The notes: a model not told the origin generated them from the sequence alone. A DNA stretch of 64,000 nt from Lachnospiraceae bacterium (GCA_015057585.1 SVEF01000001.1:186001-250000); one strand, 5' to 3'. Shown: positions 45,808-55,267, counted from the stretch's first letter. Numbers and translations: made by a program.

Positions 45808-46983
45808 ATGGAAAAGAAAAACATTCTTATTGTTGATGACTCTGCACTCATGAGAAGGGTCGAGTCTGATATAATTAAGTCAGATGAGAGGTTTCAGGTG
45901 GTAGACACTGCAGCCAACGGTCTTGAAGCATTTGACTATGTGACAAGAAACAGCAAAAAATATGATGCGGTTGTTCTTGACATTAATATGCCAAAAATGA
46001 ACGGAATTGAGTTTCTTGAGACATTGGAAAAGCAGAAAATCAAAGTGAAAGTAATCATCGTTAGTACGTTAGCAAAAGATGGTGCGGCAGAAACCATTCG
46101 TGCACTGGAACTTGGCGCGTTTGATTATGTAACAAAGCCGGACAGTTTTGTGGATGCGATGAGTGATTCCTTTAAAGGGAAGCTCCTTCAGTGCCTTGCT
46201 TATGCAACCGGATTGGTAGAAGATAAGGCATCGGATCTGATAAAACGTACAGAGAAGCCGGAACCAAAGGAAATAGAAAAACGGATGGAGAAGAAACCTG
46301 TTACTGTTCCGAGCGGCGGTGGTTTTGTGTCTCCGATGAATCCGAGACAAATTCTGGCAGAAGGTTTTTCACCAAAAAAACCGTTTAAGCAGGTAGCGGG
46401 AAATGCAAAACGTCTGGTTGCCATTGCGTCCTCCACAGGCGGACCAAAGGCATTACAACAGGTGATTTGTAAACTTCCGAAAAATATTAATGCACCTGTT
46501 ATCATTGTTCAGCATATGTCAGAAGGTTTTACAAAATCGCTTGCATCCCGGCTGAACGAATTGAGTGCGGTAACTGTTGTAGAGGCGACCGGTGGTGAAA
46601 AATTAGAAAAAGGAACGGTATATCTCGCAAGGGGTGGCAGTCAGATGCGCATCTTAAAGAAAGGCGCAGACTATGTGATTGATATTAACACGGAAGAACC
46701 ACCGAGAAACGGTTTAAAACCATGCGCAGATATTACGTTCGAGTCGGTTGCGAAACTTGATTTTGATGAAATCGTCTGTGTGGTTCTTACCGGCATGGGC
46801 GGAGACGGAACCATGGGTATCCGTCAGTTAAATGAGAAACATAATCTTTTTGTTGTCGCTCAGGATGAGGCAACGTCAACCGTATACGGAATGCCGAAGG
46901 TTGTTTATGAGGCAGGGCTTACTGACGTTGTGAAACCGTTAGGGTTGATAGCAGAAGAAATCACAAAAAATGTGGGGGTATAA
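45808..46983 (+). CDS. cheB: Chemotaxis methylesterase CheB
   Basis: 391 residues. Receiver domain (about 1-125; phosphoacceptor Asp in VVLDINMPKMNG) joined by a linker of about 60 residues to a methylesterase/glutaminase domain with catalytic Ser in IASSTGGPKAL near 210, His in QHMSEGF near 234 and Asp in TGMGGDGTMG near 330. Removes methyl groups from chemoreceptors. No cheR is found in the window. Confidence 0.97.
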   Translation: MEKKNILIVDDSALMRRVESDIIKSDERFQVVDTAANGLEAFDYVTRNSKKYDAVVLDINMPKMNGIEFLETLEKQKIKVKVIIVSTLAKDGAAETIRALELGAFDYVTKPDSFVDAMSDSFKGKLLQCLAYATGLVEDKASDLIKRTEKPEPKEIEKRMEKKPVTVPSGGGFVSPMNPRQILAEGFSPKKPFKQVAGNAKRLVAIASSTGGPKALQQVICKLPKNINAPVIIVQHMSEGFTKSLASRLNELSAVTVVEATGGEKLEKGTVYLARGGSQMRILKKGADYVIDINTEEPPRNGLKPCADITFESVAKLDFDEIVCVVLTGMGGDGTMGIRQLNEKHNLFVVAQDEATSTVYGMPKVVYEAGLTDVVKPLGLIAEEITKNVGV

Positions 46984-46987
46984 TAGC

Positions 46988-49096
46988 ATGGACGTTAGTC
47001 AGTATCTTGAGATCTTTATTGATGAAACCAAAGAACATTTACAAAGTTTAAATGAACAACTTCTGATTCTTGAAAAAGAACCGGAAAACGCGGAGACCAT
47101 TAATGAAATTTTCCGCGCGGCTCATACTTTAAAGGGTATGGCCGGTACCATGGGTTATAAGAGAATGCAGAGTATGACTCACAACATGGAAAATGTTTTT
47201 TCTGAAATCAGAAATGGTAAGATGTCGGTTACTGCCATGATCATAGATGTTTTGTTTAAAGGTCTGGATGCATTGGAAAATTATCTTGCCAATATTTCTT
47301 CCGGCGGCGATGAAGGAACAGAAGAGTATGCAGAGATTAATGGGCAGTTGGAACAGTGCTTAAAACAGGGACTTGCAGGATCGGCAGAAGCAACTGTAGC
47401 AGCAGCTCCTGCAGCAACAGCAACACAGGTAGCTACAGAAGTTTCGGAAGCGGCGGATGCAAAAGAAAAGTACAAAGCATTTACCTATGCGGACCATGAA
47501 AAACATGCAATGACAGAAGCGATTGCCGAAGGTCAGCATGCATACGGAATTACCGTGCTTATTCAGGAAACCTGCTTATTAAAGGCGGCAAGAGCGTTCC
47601 TTGTATTTAAAACTTTGGAAGATATCGGAACTGTAATTAAGTCAGAACCTAGTGTTCAGGATATCGAAGATGAAAAATTTGAATTTGATTTTTCACTTGT
47701 TCTTCTTACAAAGGAAAATGCTGAAAAGGTAAAACAATTAATTATGGCTGTTTCTGAAGTGGACTCTGCATATGTCGGAGAAATTGACCAGAGTAAATTA
47801 ACAATAGTTGAAGAATCAAGAACAGAAACGACGGAAAGCGTTACAAAGACTGTTGAGCAGAATACAGCAGCGGCTGTACAGGCCGCTCCGGCAAAGGAAC
47901 AGAAAAAAGCAGCAACACAGACTGCAGGCAAAGCAGTAGCAAGCCGTTCTGTACGTGTTGATATTGAAAAGTTAGATGATTTAATGAATCTGGTCAGCGA
48001 GTTAATTATCGCAAAAAACGGACTGGTTTCCATCAACAATACGGATGATGCAAACAGAGGCCACGGCGGATTTAACGAGCAGATTGAATATCTGGAAAGA
48101 ATTACTACAAACTTACATACTTCTGTTATGAAGGTACGAATGGTTCCGCTCGAAAGTGTAGTAAATAGATTTCCACGTATGATTCGTGACTTAAGCAAAA
48201 AACTTGACAAGAAGATGGAATTGTACATCAGCGGTGAGGAAACCGAGTTAGACCGTACCGTTATTGATGAAATCGGAGATCCATTACTTCACTTGCTCAG
48301 AAATGCTGCTGATCATGGTTTGGAGACAAATGAAGAAAGAGTTGCAGCAGGTAAGCCGGAAGTTGGTTCGATTTTCTTAAATGCTTATCAGGAAGGTAAC
48401 AATGTTGTTATTGAAGTCAGAGATGACGGTAAGGGCATTGATGCTGAGAAGATTAAACAGAAAGCTATTGCGAAGGGAACCATTACCGAAGAACAGGCAG
48501 AAGCAATGACAGATAAGGAAATTATTGATTTGTTATTCCGCCCAAGTTTCTCTACAGCAGAAAAGATTTCTGATGTTTCCGGACGTGGTGTTGGTCTTGA
48601 TGTAGTTAAGACAAAGATTGAGAGCCTTGGTGGTGACGTAGAAGTACGTACGACTTTGGGACAAGGCAGTAACTTTATTATTCATCTGCCGCTGACACTT
48701 GCTATCATTCAATCTCTCATGGTTGAACTCGGAAGTGAAAAGTATGCAATTCCGCTTGGCAGCATTCAGACAATCGAAGATATTCCGGTGTCTGATGTAA
48801 AGTATGTTCAGACCAAAGAAGTAATCCACTTACGTGGCGCTGTAATACCGTTGATCCGTTTAAACGAAGTGCTTGATGTGGAATCCAGCAAGAAGAGTGA
48901 TGAGAACCTGACAGTTGTTATTGTAACAAAGGGTGACAAGCAGGCTGGTTTTGTTGTTGATAATCTGATCGGACAACAGGAAATCGTTATTAAGTCGATT
49001 GGTAAGTATATTAATAACACTAAGATGATTAGTGGCGCTACCATCCTGGGTGATGGAGAAGTTGCATTAATTCTTGATGTCAACACTTTAATTTAG
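46988..49096 (+). CDS. cheA: Chemotaxis histidine kinase CheA
   Basis: 702 residues from the ATG at 46988 with GGGGG about 10 bases upstream. Domain order: HPt with phosphorylated His in AAHTLKGMAGTMG near 46; Ala-rich linker near 135-160; P2 domain; dimerisation helices; ATPase with N box LLRNAADHGLE near 436 and GRGVGLDVVK near 530; C-terminal CheW-like domain. Senses receptors and phosphorylates CheY and CheB. Confidence 0.97.
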   Translation: MDVSQYLEIFIDETKEHLQSLNEQLLILEKEPENAETINEIFRAAHTLKGMAGTMGYKRMQSMTHNMENVFSEIRNGKMSVTAMIIDVLFKGLDALENYLANISSGGDEGTEEYAEINGQLEQCLKQGLAGSAEATVAAAPAATATQVATEVSEAADAKEKYKAFTYADHEKHAMTEAIAEGQHAYGITVLIQETCLLKAARAFLVFKTLEDIGTVIKSEPSVQDIEDEKFEFDFSLVLLTKENAEKVKQLIMAVSEVDSAYVGEIDQSKLTIVEESRTETTESVTKTVEQNTAAAVQAAPAKEQKKAATQTAGKAVASRSVRVDIEKLDDLMNLVSELIIAKNGLVSINNTDDANRGHGGFNEQIEYLERITTNLHTSVMKVRMVPLESVVNRFPRMIRDLSKKLDKKMELYISGEETELDRTVIDEIGDPLLHLLRNAADHGLETNEERVAAGKPEVGSIFLNAYQEGNNVVIEVRDDGKGIDAEKIKQKAIAKGTITEEQAEAMTDKEIIDLLFRPSFSTAEKISDVSGRGVGLDVVKTKIESLGGDVEVRTTLGQGSNFIIHLPLTLAIIQSLMVELGSEKYAIPLGSIQTIEDIPVSDVKYVQTKEVIHLRGAVIPLIRLNEVLDVESSKKSDENLTVVIVTKGDKQAGFVVDNLIGQQEIVIKSIGKYINNTKMISGATILGDGEVALILDVNTLI

Positions 49097-49109
49097 GAGG
49101 TAGAGAAAA

Positions 49110-49571
49110 ATGGCAGAATTAGCTACATTAGATTCCAAGCAGTATATTGTTGTTGAACTTGGAAGTGAACAATACGGAATTGATATTCAGTACATTGACA
49201 ATATTGTAAGAATGCAGAGAATTACCAGAGTGCCAAAAGCACAGCCGTATTTTAAAGGCGTAATCAATTTGCGTGGGGAAGTAATTCCGGTAATGAGTCT
49301 TCGCCTGAAGTTTGAATTTGATGAAGATGTAATTACAGGAAACACCAGAATCCTTATTTTGAAACCGGATGCACATTCTTCTGTCGGCATTATCGTAGAC
49401 AGTGTAAAAGAAGTTCTTACACTGCCAAATGATATGATTGACAAAGGGGCAAAGGATGCTAATGATGAGCGTGCCGTATATTTGAGCGGAGTAGGCAAGA
49501 ACGGAGATAATTTGATTTCCATTCTGAATATTGTTGGAATGTTTACAGAAAAAGAAGACGAAAATGCATAG
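49110..49571 (+). CDS. cheW: Chemotaxis coupling protein CheW
   Basis: 153 residues, a single CheW SH3-like domain: YGIDIQYIDNIVRMQ near 21, RVPKAQPYFKGVINLRGEVIPV (two pieces, near 40-61) and VDSVKEVLTL near 110. Couples CheA to receptors. AGGAGG before the ATG, 13 bases after cheA. Confidence 0.97.
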   Translation: MAELATLDSKQYIVVELGSEQYGIDIQYIDNIVRMQRITRVPKAQPYFKGVINLRGEVIPVMSLRLKFEFDEDVITGNTRILILKPDAHSSVGIIVDSVKEVLTLPNDMIDKGAKDANDERAVYLSGVGKNGDNLISILNIVGMFTEKEDENA

Positions 49572-49582
49572 ATAAAGAGCAT

Positions 49583-49607
49583 AGCCTACCTGAAATTTAG
49601 GTAGGCT
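49583..49607 (+). promoter_or_regulatory. Hairpin between cheW and cheC
   Basis: AGCCTACCT (49583-49591) with AGGTAGGCT (49599-49607), perfect 9-bp stem, 7-base loop. Lacks a proper T run, so partial termination or an mRNA 3' stabiliser is possible. Confidence 0.5.
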
Positions 49608-49641
49608 TATGTTGCTTTGTTATGAATTGAAAGGGAAATGT

Positions 49642-50250
49642 ATGGAACATACAATCAATGAAATGCAATTTGACGTATTACGTGAACTTGGTAATATTGG
49701 ATCGGGCAATGCGGCAACGGCACTTGCTAAGATGTTAAATCAGAAGGTGGATATTAAAGTTCCGAAGGCGCAGTTGTGCGACTTCCGTGACTTGCCGGAC
49801 GAAGTCGGCGGAGCAGAAAGTGTTGTAGTTGGAATTTTGCTTACACTTTCGGAAGACGTAGACGGTATGATGATGTTTATTCTTAAACTGGATGCGGCAT
49901 ATAATCTGTTGAAAAAATTAATGTGGAACGATATCAACCGGGAAGAAGAACTAAATGAAATGCAGCTTTCCTGTTTACAGGAAATCGGTAATATTATTAC
50001 AGGGGCCTACTTGTCTTCGTTATCCAATATGACAAAACTGACAATTCAGGCAAGTGTGCCGTATATGGCACTTGACATGGCAGGCGCTATTTTAAGTGTT
50101 CCTGCGATTGAATTCGGCAAACTTGGAGATAAAGCGTTAATGATTGAAGCAGAATTCGGTGGCGAAGATGATGATGAAATCGGAGGATATTTCTTACTAA
50201 TTCCAACATTGGAATCTTATGCGGCAATTATGAGTTCTTTGGGATTGTAG
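49642..50250 (+). CDS. cheC: CheY-P phosphatase CheC
   Basis: 202 residues from the ATG at 49642 (AAAGGGAAA upstream); an in-frame codon at 49609 would overlap the hairpin region and has no site. Two phosphatase motifs: RELGNIGSGNAATALA near 13 and QEIGNIITGAYLSSL near 112, both with the Glu and Asn. CheC dephosphorylates CheY and partners CheD. Confidence 0.95.
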   Translation: MEHTINEMQFDVLRELGNIGSGNAATALAKMLNQKVDIKVPKAQLCDFRDLPDEVGGAESVVVGILLTLSEDVDGMMMFILKLDAAYNLLKKLMWNDINREEELNEMQLSCLQEIGNIITGAYLSSLSNMTKLTIQASVPYMALDMAGAILSVPAIEFGKLGDKALMIEAEFGGEDDDEIGGYFLLIPTLESYAAIMSSLGL

Positions 50251-50261
50251 GATAAAAGTAT

Positions 50262-50747
50262 ATGGGTAAAATGATTAAAATCGGGATGGCAGAACTGGAC
50301 ATCTGTTTGCCGCCGGATGCAATCACTACCCTGGGACTTGGTTCCTGTGTTGGGGTAGTTTTGTACGATCCGACGAAAAAGATAAGTGGTATGGTGCATG
50401 TCATGCTTCCGGACAGTACGAAAATAAAAAATAATGAAAATTTGGCAAAATTTGCTGATACCGGAATCGAAGAACTGTTAAAGCAGATTGTTGCCAAGGG
50501 TGCAAATAGAAAAAACATTGTTGCTAAAATTGCAGGTGGAGCCCAGATGTTTGCATTTAAGTCAGATAATGACATGCTTCGTGTTGGGGACCGTAATGTA
50601 GAGGCAACTAAAGAAAAACTGAAACAGTTGCAGATACCGTTAATTGCAGAAGATACAGGAAAGAATTCAGGTAGAACGATTGAGTTTTTTCCGGAAACAG
50701 GAGAATTACTGGTAAAATCGGTAGGAAAAACGCCGTATAAGATTTAA
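50262..50747 (+). CDS. cheD: Chemoreceptor glutamine deamidase CheD
   Basis: 161 residues. Catalytic Cys in GLGSCVGVVLYD near residue 28 and His in MVHVMLPDS near 45; KIAGGAQMFAF near 88 is also a family signature. Deamidates receptor Gln residues and is activated or titrated by CheC. Eleven bases after cheC, with a weak AGGATA ribosome site. Confidence 0.96.
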   Translation: MGKMIKIGMAELDICLPPDAITTLGLGSCVGVVLYDPTKKISGMVHVMLPDSTKIKNNENLAKFADTGIEELLKQIVAKGANRKNIVAKIAGGAQMFAFKSDNDMLRVGDRNVEATKEKLKQLQIPLIAEDTGKNSGRTIEFFPETGELLVKSVGKTPYKI

Positions 50748-50773
50748 TTGCCGTAAGAAAAAGAGGTGTCAGC

Positions 50774-51073
50774 ATGGAAGGAAGAAATATTCCGTTAATT
50801 ATTATGTTGTCTGCGGGCTCAGTCGTTTCAATTGCCTGTATTGTATATGATTTTTCGCTGAAAAATACGCTTCTTATTGTGTTATGTACTTTGGTAGGAT
50901 TTTACTTAATCGGACAGATTGTAAAGAGGCTGATTTTATCGATTAATAAGAATGCCGAAGAACGTGCGGCACTTTTGGAGACAACAAATGATACAAATAC
51001 AGAAGAAGGAACCGAAGAGCCTGAACCTGAATTTGAGCATAAATTACAGGATGAAGAAACGGTTGAAGAATAA
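50774..51073 (+). CDS. Small two-helix membrane protein, unknown function
   Basis: 99 residues with two hydrophobic segments (about 8-25 and 31-56) and a strongly acidic tail (about 65-99, repeated Glu and Asp). No known motif. Placed between cheD and the sigma-28 gene with an AGAGGTG ribosome site and no terminator, so it is transcribed with the motility genes. A role in motility is inference from position only. Confidence 0.8.
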   Translation: MEGRNIPLIIMLSAGSVVSIACIVYDFSLKNTLLIVLCTLVGFYLIGQIVKRLILSINKNAEERAALLETTNDTNTEEGTEEPEPEFEHKLQDEETVEE

Positions 51074-51128
51074 GACCAAGAGATAGGTTAAAGAAACAAA
51101 GATTACAGGAAAGGCGTGGCGAAAGTAA

Positions 51129-51896
51129 ATGACTCAGGATGAAAAAGAAAAGCTCTGGCTGGAATTTTCAAAAAGACCAACTCCGGAACTGCGCGAAAAA
51201 ATAATAATTGAATATGCCGGACTTGTAAAAATTGTTGCCGGTAAATTGAGTATTTATCTTGGATTCAATGTCGAATATGATGATTTGGTCGGATATGGAA
51301 CGTTTGGGCTTATTGATGCAATTGATAAGTTTGACTATGGCAAAGGGGTCAAATTCGAGACTTATGCATCGTTAAGAATTCGTGGAGCTATCCTTGATCA
51401 GATTCGTAAGATGGACTGGCTTCCGAGGACTGTCAGACAGAAACAAAAACGGATGGATGCTGCCTATAATAAGATTGAGGCAGAGACCGGAAGAATGGCC
51501 ACGGAGGAGGAGGTTGCAAGAGAACTGGAGATTTCTTTGGATGAACTGGATTCCTGGCAGGCACAGACAAAAGCTGCAGGCCTGGTGTCATTAGATGATT
51601 ATCTGGAGCAGGGAAATGAAGGGGGAATCAGTTCCATTGCAGATGGTGCCGAGGAATATCACCAACCGGAACAGGTATATGAAAAGCAGGAGATCCGGGA
51701 AGTCTTATTAAAGACACTGGAATCCTTAACAGAAAAAGAAAAAAAAGTAATTTTACTTTATTATTATGAAGAACTTACTTTAAAAGAGATTAGTGCGGTG
51801 TTAGAGGTTTCAGAATCCAGAATTTCGCAGCTTCATACCAAAGCGATTCAGAAATTGAGGCTGAAACTGGGTGCTAATATGGAGATGTTTTTTTAA
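51129..51896 (+). CDS. fliA: Flagellar RNA polymerase sigma factor (sigma-28)
   Basis: 255 residues. Region 2 with YAGLVKIVAGKL and DDLVGYGTFGLIDAIDKFD (near 53-72), the KFETYASLRIRGAILDQIRK region 2.4 (near 79-98), region 3, and a region 4 helix-turn-helix with YYEELTLKEISAVLEVSESRISQLH (two parts, near 215-240). Drives late genes such as flagellin and receptors, which lie elsewhere. FlgM, its anti-sigma, is not in the window. Confidence 0.96.
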   Translation: MTQDEKEKLWLEFSKRPTPELREKIIIEYAGLVKIVAGKLSIYLGFNVEYDDLVGYGTFGLIDAIDKFDYGKGVKFETYASLRIRGAILDQIRKMDWLPRTVRQKQKRMDAAYNKIEAETGRMATEEEVARELEISLDELDSWQAQTKAAGLVSLDDYLEQGNEGGISSIADGAEEYHQPEQVYEKQEIREVLLKTLESLTEKEKKVILLYYYEELTLKEISAVLEVSESRISQLHTKAIQKLRLKLGANMEMFF

Positions 51897-51918
51897 AATA
51901 CAGGATTAGGAGATAACA

Positions 51919-53517
51919 ATGGCCAAAAATGCATATGTGAAATTAAATATCAGACCAAACGGAGTATTCCTTGAATTATATCCTGCAAAAGAAGGCGGGA
52001 ATGCTTTAAATATTGATGCAACAGAACAATATCTGGATAAAATATTTATGGGAGATTATGAAAAGGTCTTTGTCCGTGAAGAATTAAAGAAGCCGTTGGT
52101 ATCGGTCAGAGAGGTTTTGATTACGCAAAAGGCAATCCAAAGTGTAGATGAAACCGTAGTTGTTACAATTTCTCATGATAAGATGCATGCCAGCGGAAAA
52201 TTTTATCCGGCTGCGGGCGGCAAAGAGTTAGATCGTGAAGAAATTATCCGTGAGATGGTAAAAGCGGGTGTGAAGTATGGTGTGGCCGAAGAAAATATAG
52301 CGGGATTTTTAAAGCAACGTGTTTATGATGCAAATATTTTGCTTGCATCTGCAACAAAACAGATTGAGGGAACCGATGCAGAAATTACGTATTTCTTTAA
52401 TACGGATCTGACACAAAAACCAAAGGTAAACGAGGACGGTAGTGTGGATTTCCACAATCTGGATTTAATCAGTTCTGTAACAGCAGGTGCAATAATTGCG
52501 GAACTAAAACCTGCGGTTTTGGGAAAACCGGGAATTGATGTTTGTGGTGGTCTTCTTCGTCCGGCAAAAGTAAAACAGCGAATTCTGAAAGTAGGAAAGA
52601 ATATCCGTCTTTCGGAAGACGGTTTACAAGCGTATTCCGAAGTGAACGGACATGCTACGCTTGTAGATGATCGTATCTTTGTATCGGATTTGTATGATGT
52701 TCCTGCGAATGTGGATGCTTCTACGGGTGATATTGTGTACGAAGGAAATGTGCATGTGCGCGGTAATGTTAATACCGGATTTTCGATTCATGCCAAAGGT
52801 GATATCGTCGTGGACGGTGTTGTAGAAGGAGCAAAACTCGTGGCAGGAGGTCATATTATTTTAAAGCGCGGTGTACAGGGAATGGATCGCGCAAAACTGA
52901 CTGCAGACGGGAATATTATTTCCAGATTTATTGAAAGTGCTACAGCAGAAGCGGGAGGCTATATTTCTGCAGATGCTATTTTGCATAGCCATGTTTCTGC
53001 CAAGGGAGATATTACCGTAGACGGAAGAAAAGGAAATATTGCGGGTGGAACCATTCGTTCCGGCAGTTTGATTTCTGCTAAAAATATCGGTTCGACCATG
53101 GGAACAACAACTGTACTTGAAGTAGGAATCGAACCGGAAATAGTAGAAGAATACCATAACTTAATGGATGAGTTGGAGACAAATAAAGAAGAACAGGAAA
53201 AGAATATGCCACTATTGATGGCATTTGCAAAGAGAGTTAAACTGGGGGAGAAACTTCCTGTAGATAAGATGCTTCAGTTTAAAGAAGTAAAAGACAGGCG
53301 AGACGCTTTGTTAAAACGTGAAGAAGAAATCAATGAGAGAATGGCGTTCTTAAAAGAGCAGATAGACAGTTATACCGGCGGCTCAGTAAAAGTACAAGGC
53401 TTGATTTATCCGGGATGCAAGTTGATTATTTCCGGTGCAACCTACTACGTAAAACAGGAATCCACGTATTGCAGTTTTTCAAAGCAGCAAGGCGAGGTAA
53501 AATTGGGAGCTTATTAA
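51919..53517 (+). CDS. FapA family protein (DUF342)
   Basis: 532 residues. Central beta-helix-like DUF342 region (about 270-390) with repeated GNVHVRGNV, GDIVVDGVVEGA, GHIILKRGVQG, GDITVDGRKG units, and a C-terminal coiled coil (about 415-490). The family was named flagellar assembly protein A for its link with flagellar synthesis in Vibrio. Here it follows the sigma factor by 22 bases. Function in Firmicutes not established. Confidence 0.85.
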   Translation: MAKNAYVKLNIRPNGVFLELYPAKEGGNALNIDATEQYLDKIFMGDYEKVFVREELKKPLVSVREVLITQKAIQSVDETVVVTISHDKMHASGKFYPAAGGKELDREEIIREMVKAGVKYGVAEENIAGFLKQRVYDANILLASATKQIEGTDAEITYFFNTDLTQKPKVNEDGSVDFHNLDLISSVTAGAIIAELKPAVLGKPGIDVCGGLLRPAKVKQRILKVGKNIRLSEDGLQAYSEVNGHATLVDDRIFVSDLYDVPANVDASTGDIVYEGNVHVRGNVNTGFSIHAKGDIVVDGVVEGAKLVAGGHIILKRGVQGMDRAKLTADGNIISRFIESATAEAGGYISADAILHSHVSAKGDITVDGRKGNIAGGTIRSGSLISAKNIGSTMGTTTVLEVGIEPEIVEEYHNLMDELETNKEEQEKNMPLLMAFAKRVKLGEKLPVDKMLQFKEVKDRRDALLKREEEINERMAFLKEQIDSYTGGSVKVQGLIYPGCKLIISGATYYVKQESTYCSFSKQQGEVKLGAY

Positions 53518-53544
53518 AAGTCAGATTGGAAAGGAGGCTGTTTT

Positions 53545-53862
53545 ATGTCGATTACCCCTTATGAAACATTGGCAATAGCACCAAAATCACAGGAAGCGTC
53601 GATGTTTCGTTCCAACCAGTTGCAAAAAGAAAGTGCACAACAGGCACAGATTGCAGGAACTGTACAACAGCAGACACAGCAACGGATGTCGCGGACGGAA
53701 AAACCGGCCGGCAAAGAAGAGACTCCTTTTAAATTTGATGCGAAAGAAAAAGGAAACAATGCGTATCACCAACAGCAGGAGCGGGAACGCAAACAAAAAG
53801 AAGAGAAAGAATCAGAGGACCGAAAGCGAATGCTGGGATGTACCTTTGAGGTTTCTGTATGA
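53545..53862 (+). CDS. Gln-rich charged protein, unknown function
   Basis: 105 residues. Gln/Ala-rich first half (QQQTQQR), highly charged Glu/Lys-rich helix later, and a short hydrophobic end. No domain recognised. AGGAGG precedes the ATG, and it lies between the FapA gene and the DUF6115-like gene with short gaps, so it is part of the motility unit. Composition suggests a disordered or coiled-coil adaptor. Confidence 0.75.
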   Translation: MSITPYETLAIAPKSQEASMFRSNQLQKESAQQAQIAGTVQQQTQQRMSRTEKPAGKEETPFKFDAKEKGNNAYHQQQERERKQKEEKESEDRKRMLGCTFEVSV

Positions 53863-53877
53863 ATGGAGTAGTATAGT

Positions 53878-54591
53878 ATGACACCGATGGAAATAGTTTT
53901 TCTGATACTTGGAATCGGCTTGATTGTTATTAGTTGTTTTTTGACCAAGGATAAGGAAACAAATACGGATGTAATGCAGTTTTCTGATGAAATATTGGAG
54001 TTTCAGAAGAAAGAAGCAGAGAAATTAGTACAGCAGATTTTTGAAGAAAAGATAGAAGAAGCTGTCGTAAAGGCAGATGATTATTTAAGTAAGGTTTCAA
54101 ACGAAAAGATTATTGCAGTCAATGAGTTTACTGACCAAATTCTGGAGAGGATTGACAGTAATCATAAAGAAGTTGTTTTTCTTTATGATATGTTAAACCA
54201 GAAAGAGGATGAGATAAAACAGATTGTCCAAAAGTTCGAATATGAAAAACAACAGATGAGTGAGACAGTAGAAGAGGTTTCTAAACTGGCAAAGCAGTTG
54301 AATACGAAACTGAAGAAGTCGGACGGAACGACAAAAACATCTTCTGCAGGGACAAAGAGAGCGGAAACGAAAAAGAAAGAAGTGCCTGAAAAGAAAGAAA
54401 CCGTTCTGCCTGCCAATACGGCAGAGAGCAGAAACGGTCAGATGGAATTTACAGAGATGTTAAATCAAGACACACAGAAGGAAGAGATTCTCCGATTATA
54501 CAAACAGGGAAAGAGTATTCTTGAGATTTCAAAGTCTCTCGGCATGGGACAGGGCGAAGTAAAACTTATTATAGGACTGTATGGTCTGTAA
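53878..54591 (+). CDS. DUF6115-like membrane-anchored coiled-coil protein
   Basis: 237 residues: one N-terminal helix (about 5-22), a long coiled coil (about 38-140), a Lys/Thr/Glu-rich linker and a C-terminal helix-turn-helix-like piece (about 200-237; EEILRLYKQGKSILEISKSLG). This architecture matches DUF6115 proteins found after sigD in clostridia. It resembles SwrB of Bacillus in position and shape (single helix plus coiled coil); equivalence is inference. Confidence 0.75.
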   Translation: MTPMEIVFLILGIGLIVISCFLTKDKETNTDVMQFSDEILEFQKKEAEKLVQQIFEEKIEEAVVKADDYLSKVSNEKIIAVNEFTDQILERIDSNHKEVVFLYDMLNQKEDEIKQIVQKFEYEKQQMSETVEEVSKLAKQLNTKLKKSDGTTKTSSAGTKRAETKKKEVPEKKETVLPANTAESRNGQMEFTEMLNQDTQKEEILRLYKQGKSILEISKSLGMGQGEVKLIIGLYGL

Positions 54592-54615
54592 TACAGAGAA
54601 GGAAATTATTTTATT

Positions 54616-55230
54616 ATGAAACGAAAGTATTATATGCGTGGTTTGGGATTCGGGATACTGATGACAACATTGGTATTCAGTTTCTTTCATGCTTCCAATC
54701 CGTCGGATGAATACGTAATTGAGCGGGCAAAGGAATTGGGATATAGTCTGGCGGAAAACGATATGACACCGGGGATCAACTTAGATGAATTAAAAGAGAA
54801 AGGAACACCGGCGCCTACAGAGTCTTCGCAGGCTACGTTAACTCCGGCACCGACACCGACCATAAAGCCAACGGAGACACCGGTACCTGAGCCGACAGAA
54901 GTGCCGGATCAACCAAGTCCAACGCTAACGACAGCACCGACGAATTCTCCGGTCCCGACAAGTACACCAATACCGACAGCTACAAGCACACCGACTCCTG
55001 AGGCAACTCCGACACCGGTTGTAATACAGGCACAAATAAATATTGTCAGAGGAAATTCGGCATCTCAGATCTGCCGGCTGTTAGAAGAAGCCGGAATCAT
55101 CCGGGATGCGGAAGAATTCAGAGAATATATGAAGAGTCGTGATTTGGTAAATGATATCAATGTCGGTGTTTTCAATTTATCAAGTGATATGAGTTACGAG
55201 GAGATAGCAAAGATTCTTACCGGAAGATGA
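54616..55230 (+). CDS. MltG-like N-terminal domain protein with Pro/Thr linker
   Basis: 204 residues. N-terminal membrane helix (about 9-27), a Pro/Thr/Ser-rich linker of about 60 residues (PTPTIKPTETPVPEPTE and similar) and a C-terminal domain (about 137-204) like the LysM-like part of YceG/MltG (VRGNSASQICRLLEEAGII; LTGR end). The catalytic transglycosylase domain is absent. Probably a wall-facing anchored protein. It is the last gene before the cluster terminator. Confidence 0.75.
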   Translation: MKRKYYMRGLGFGILMTTLVFSFFHASNPSDEYVIERAKELGYSLAENDMTPGINLDELKEKGTPAPTESSQATLTPAPTPTIKPTETPVPEPTEVPDQPSPTLTTAPTNSPVPTSTPIPTATSTPTPEATPTPVVIQAQINIVRGNSASQICRLLEEAGIIRDAEEFREYMKSRDLVNDINVGVFNLSSDMSYEEIAKILTGR

Positions 55231-55267
55231 TAAGCAAGGAGGTAAGCGTCTAAATATGGAAGAAATG

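Noticed and set aside
49583-49620. Full terminator splitting cheW from cheC
   Set aside because: The stem is perfect but there is no run of T after it, and cheC has no promoter of its own that I can see.
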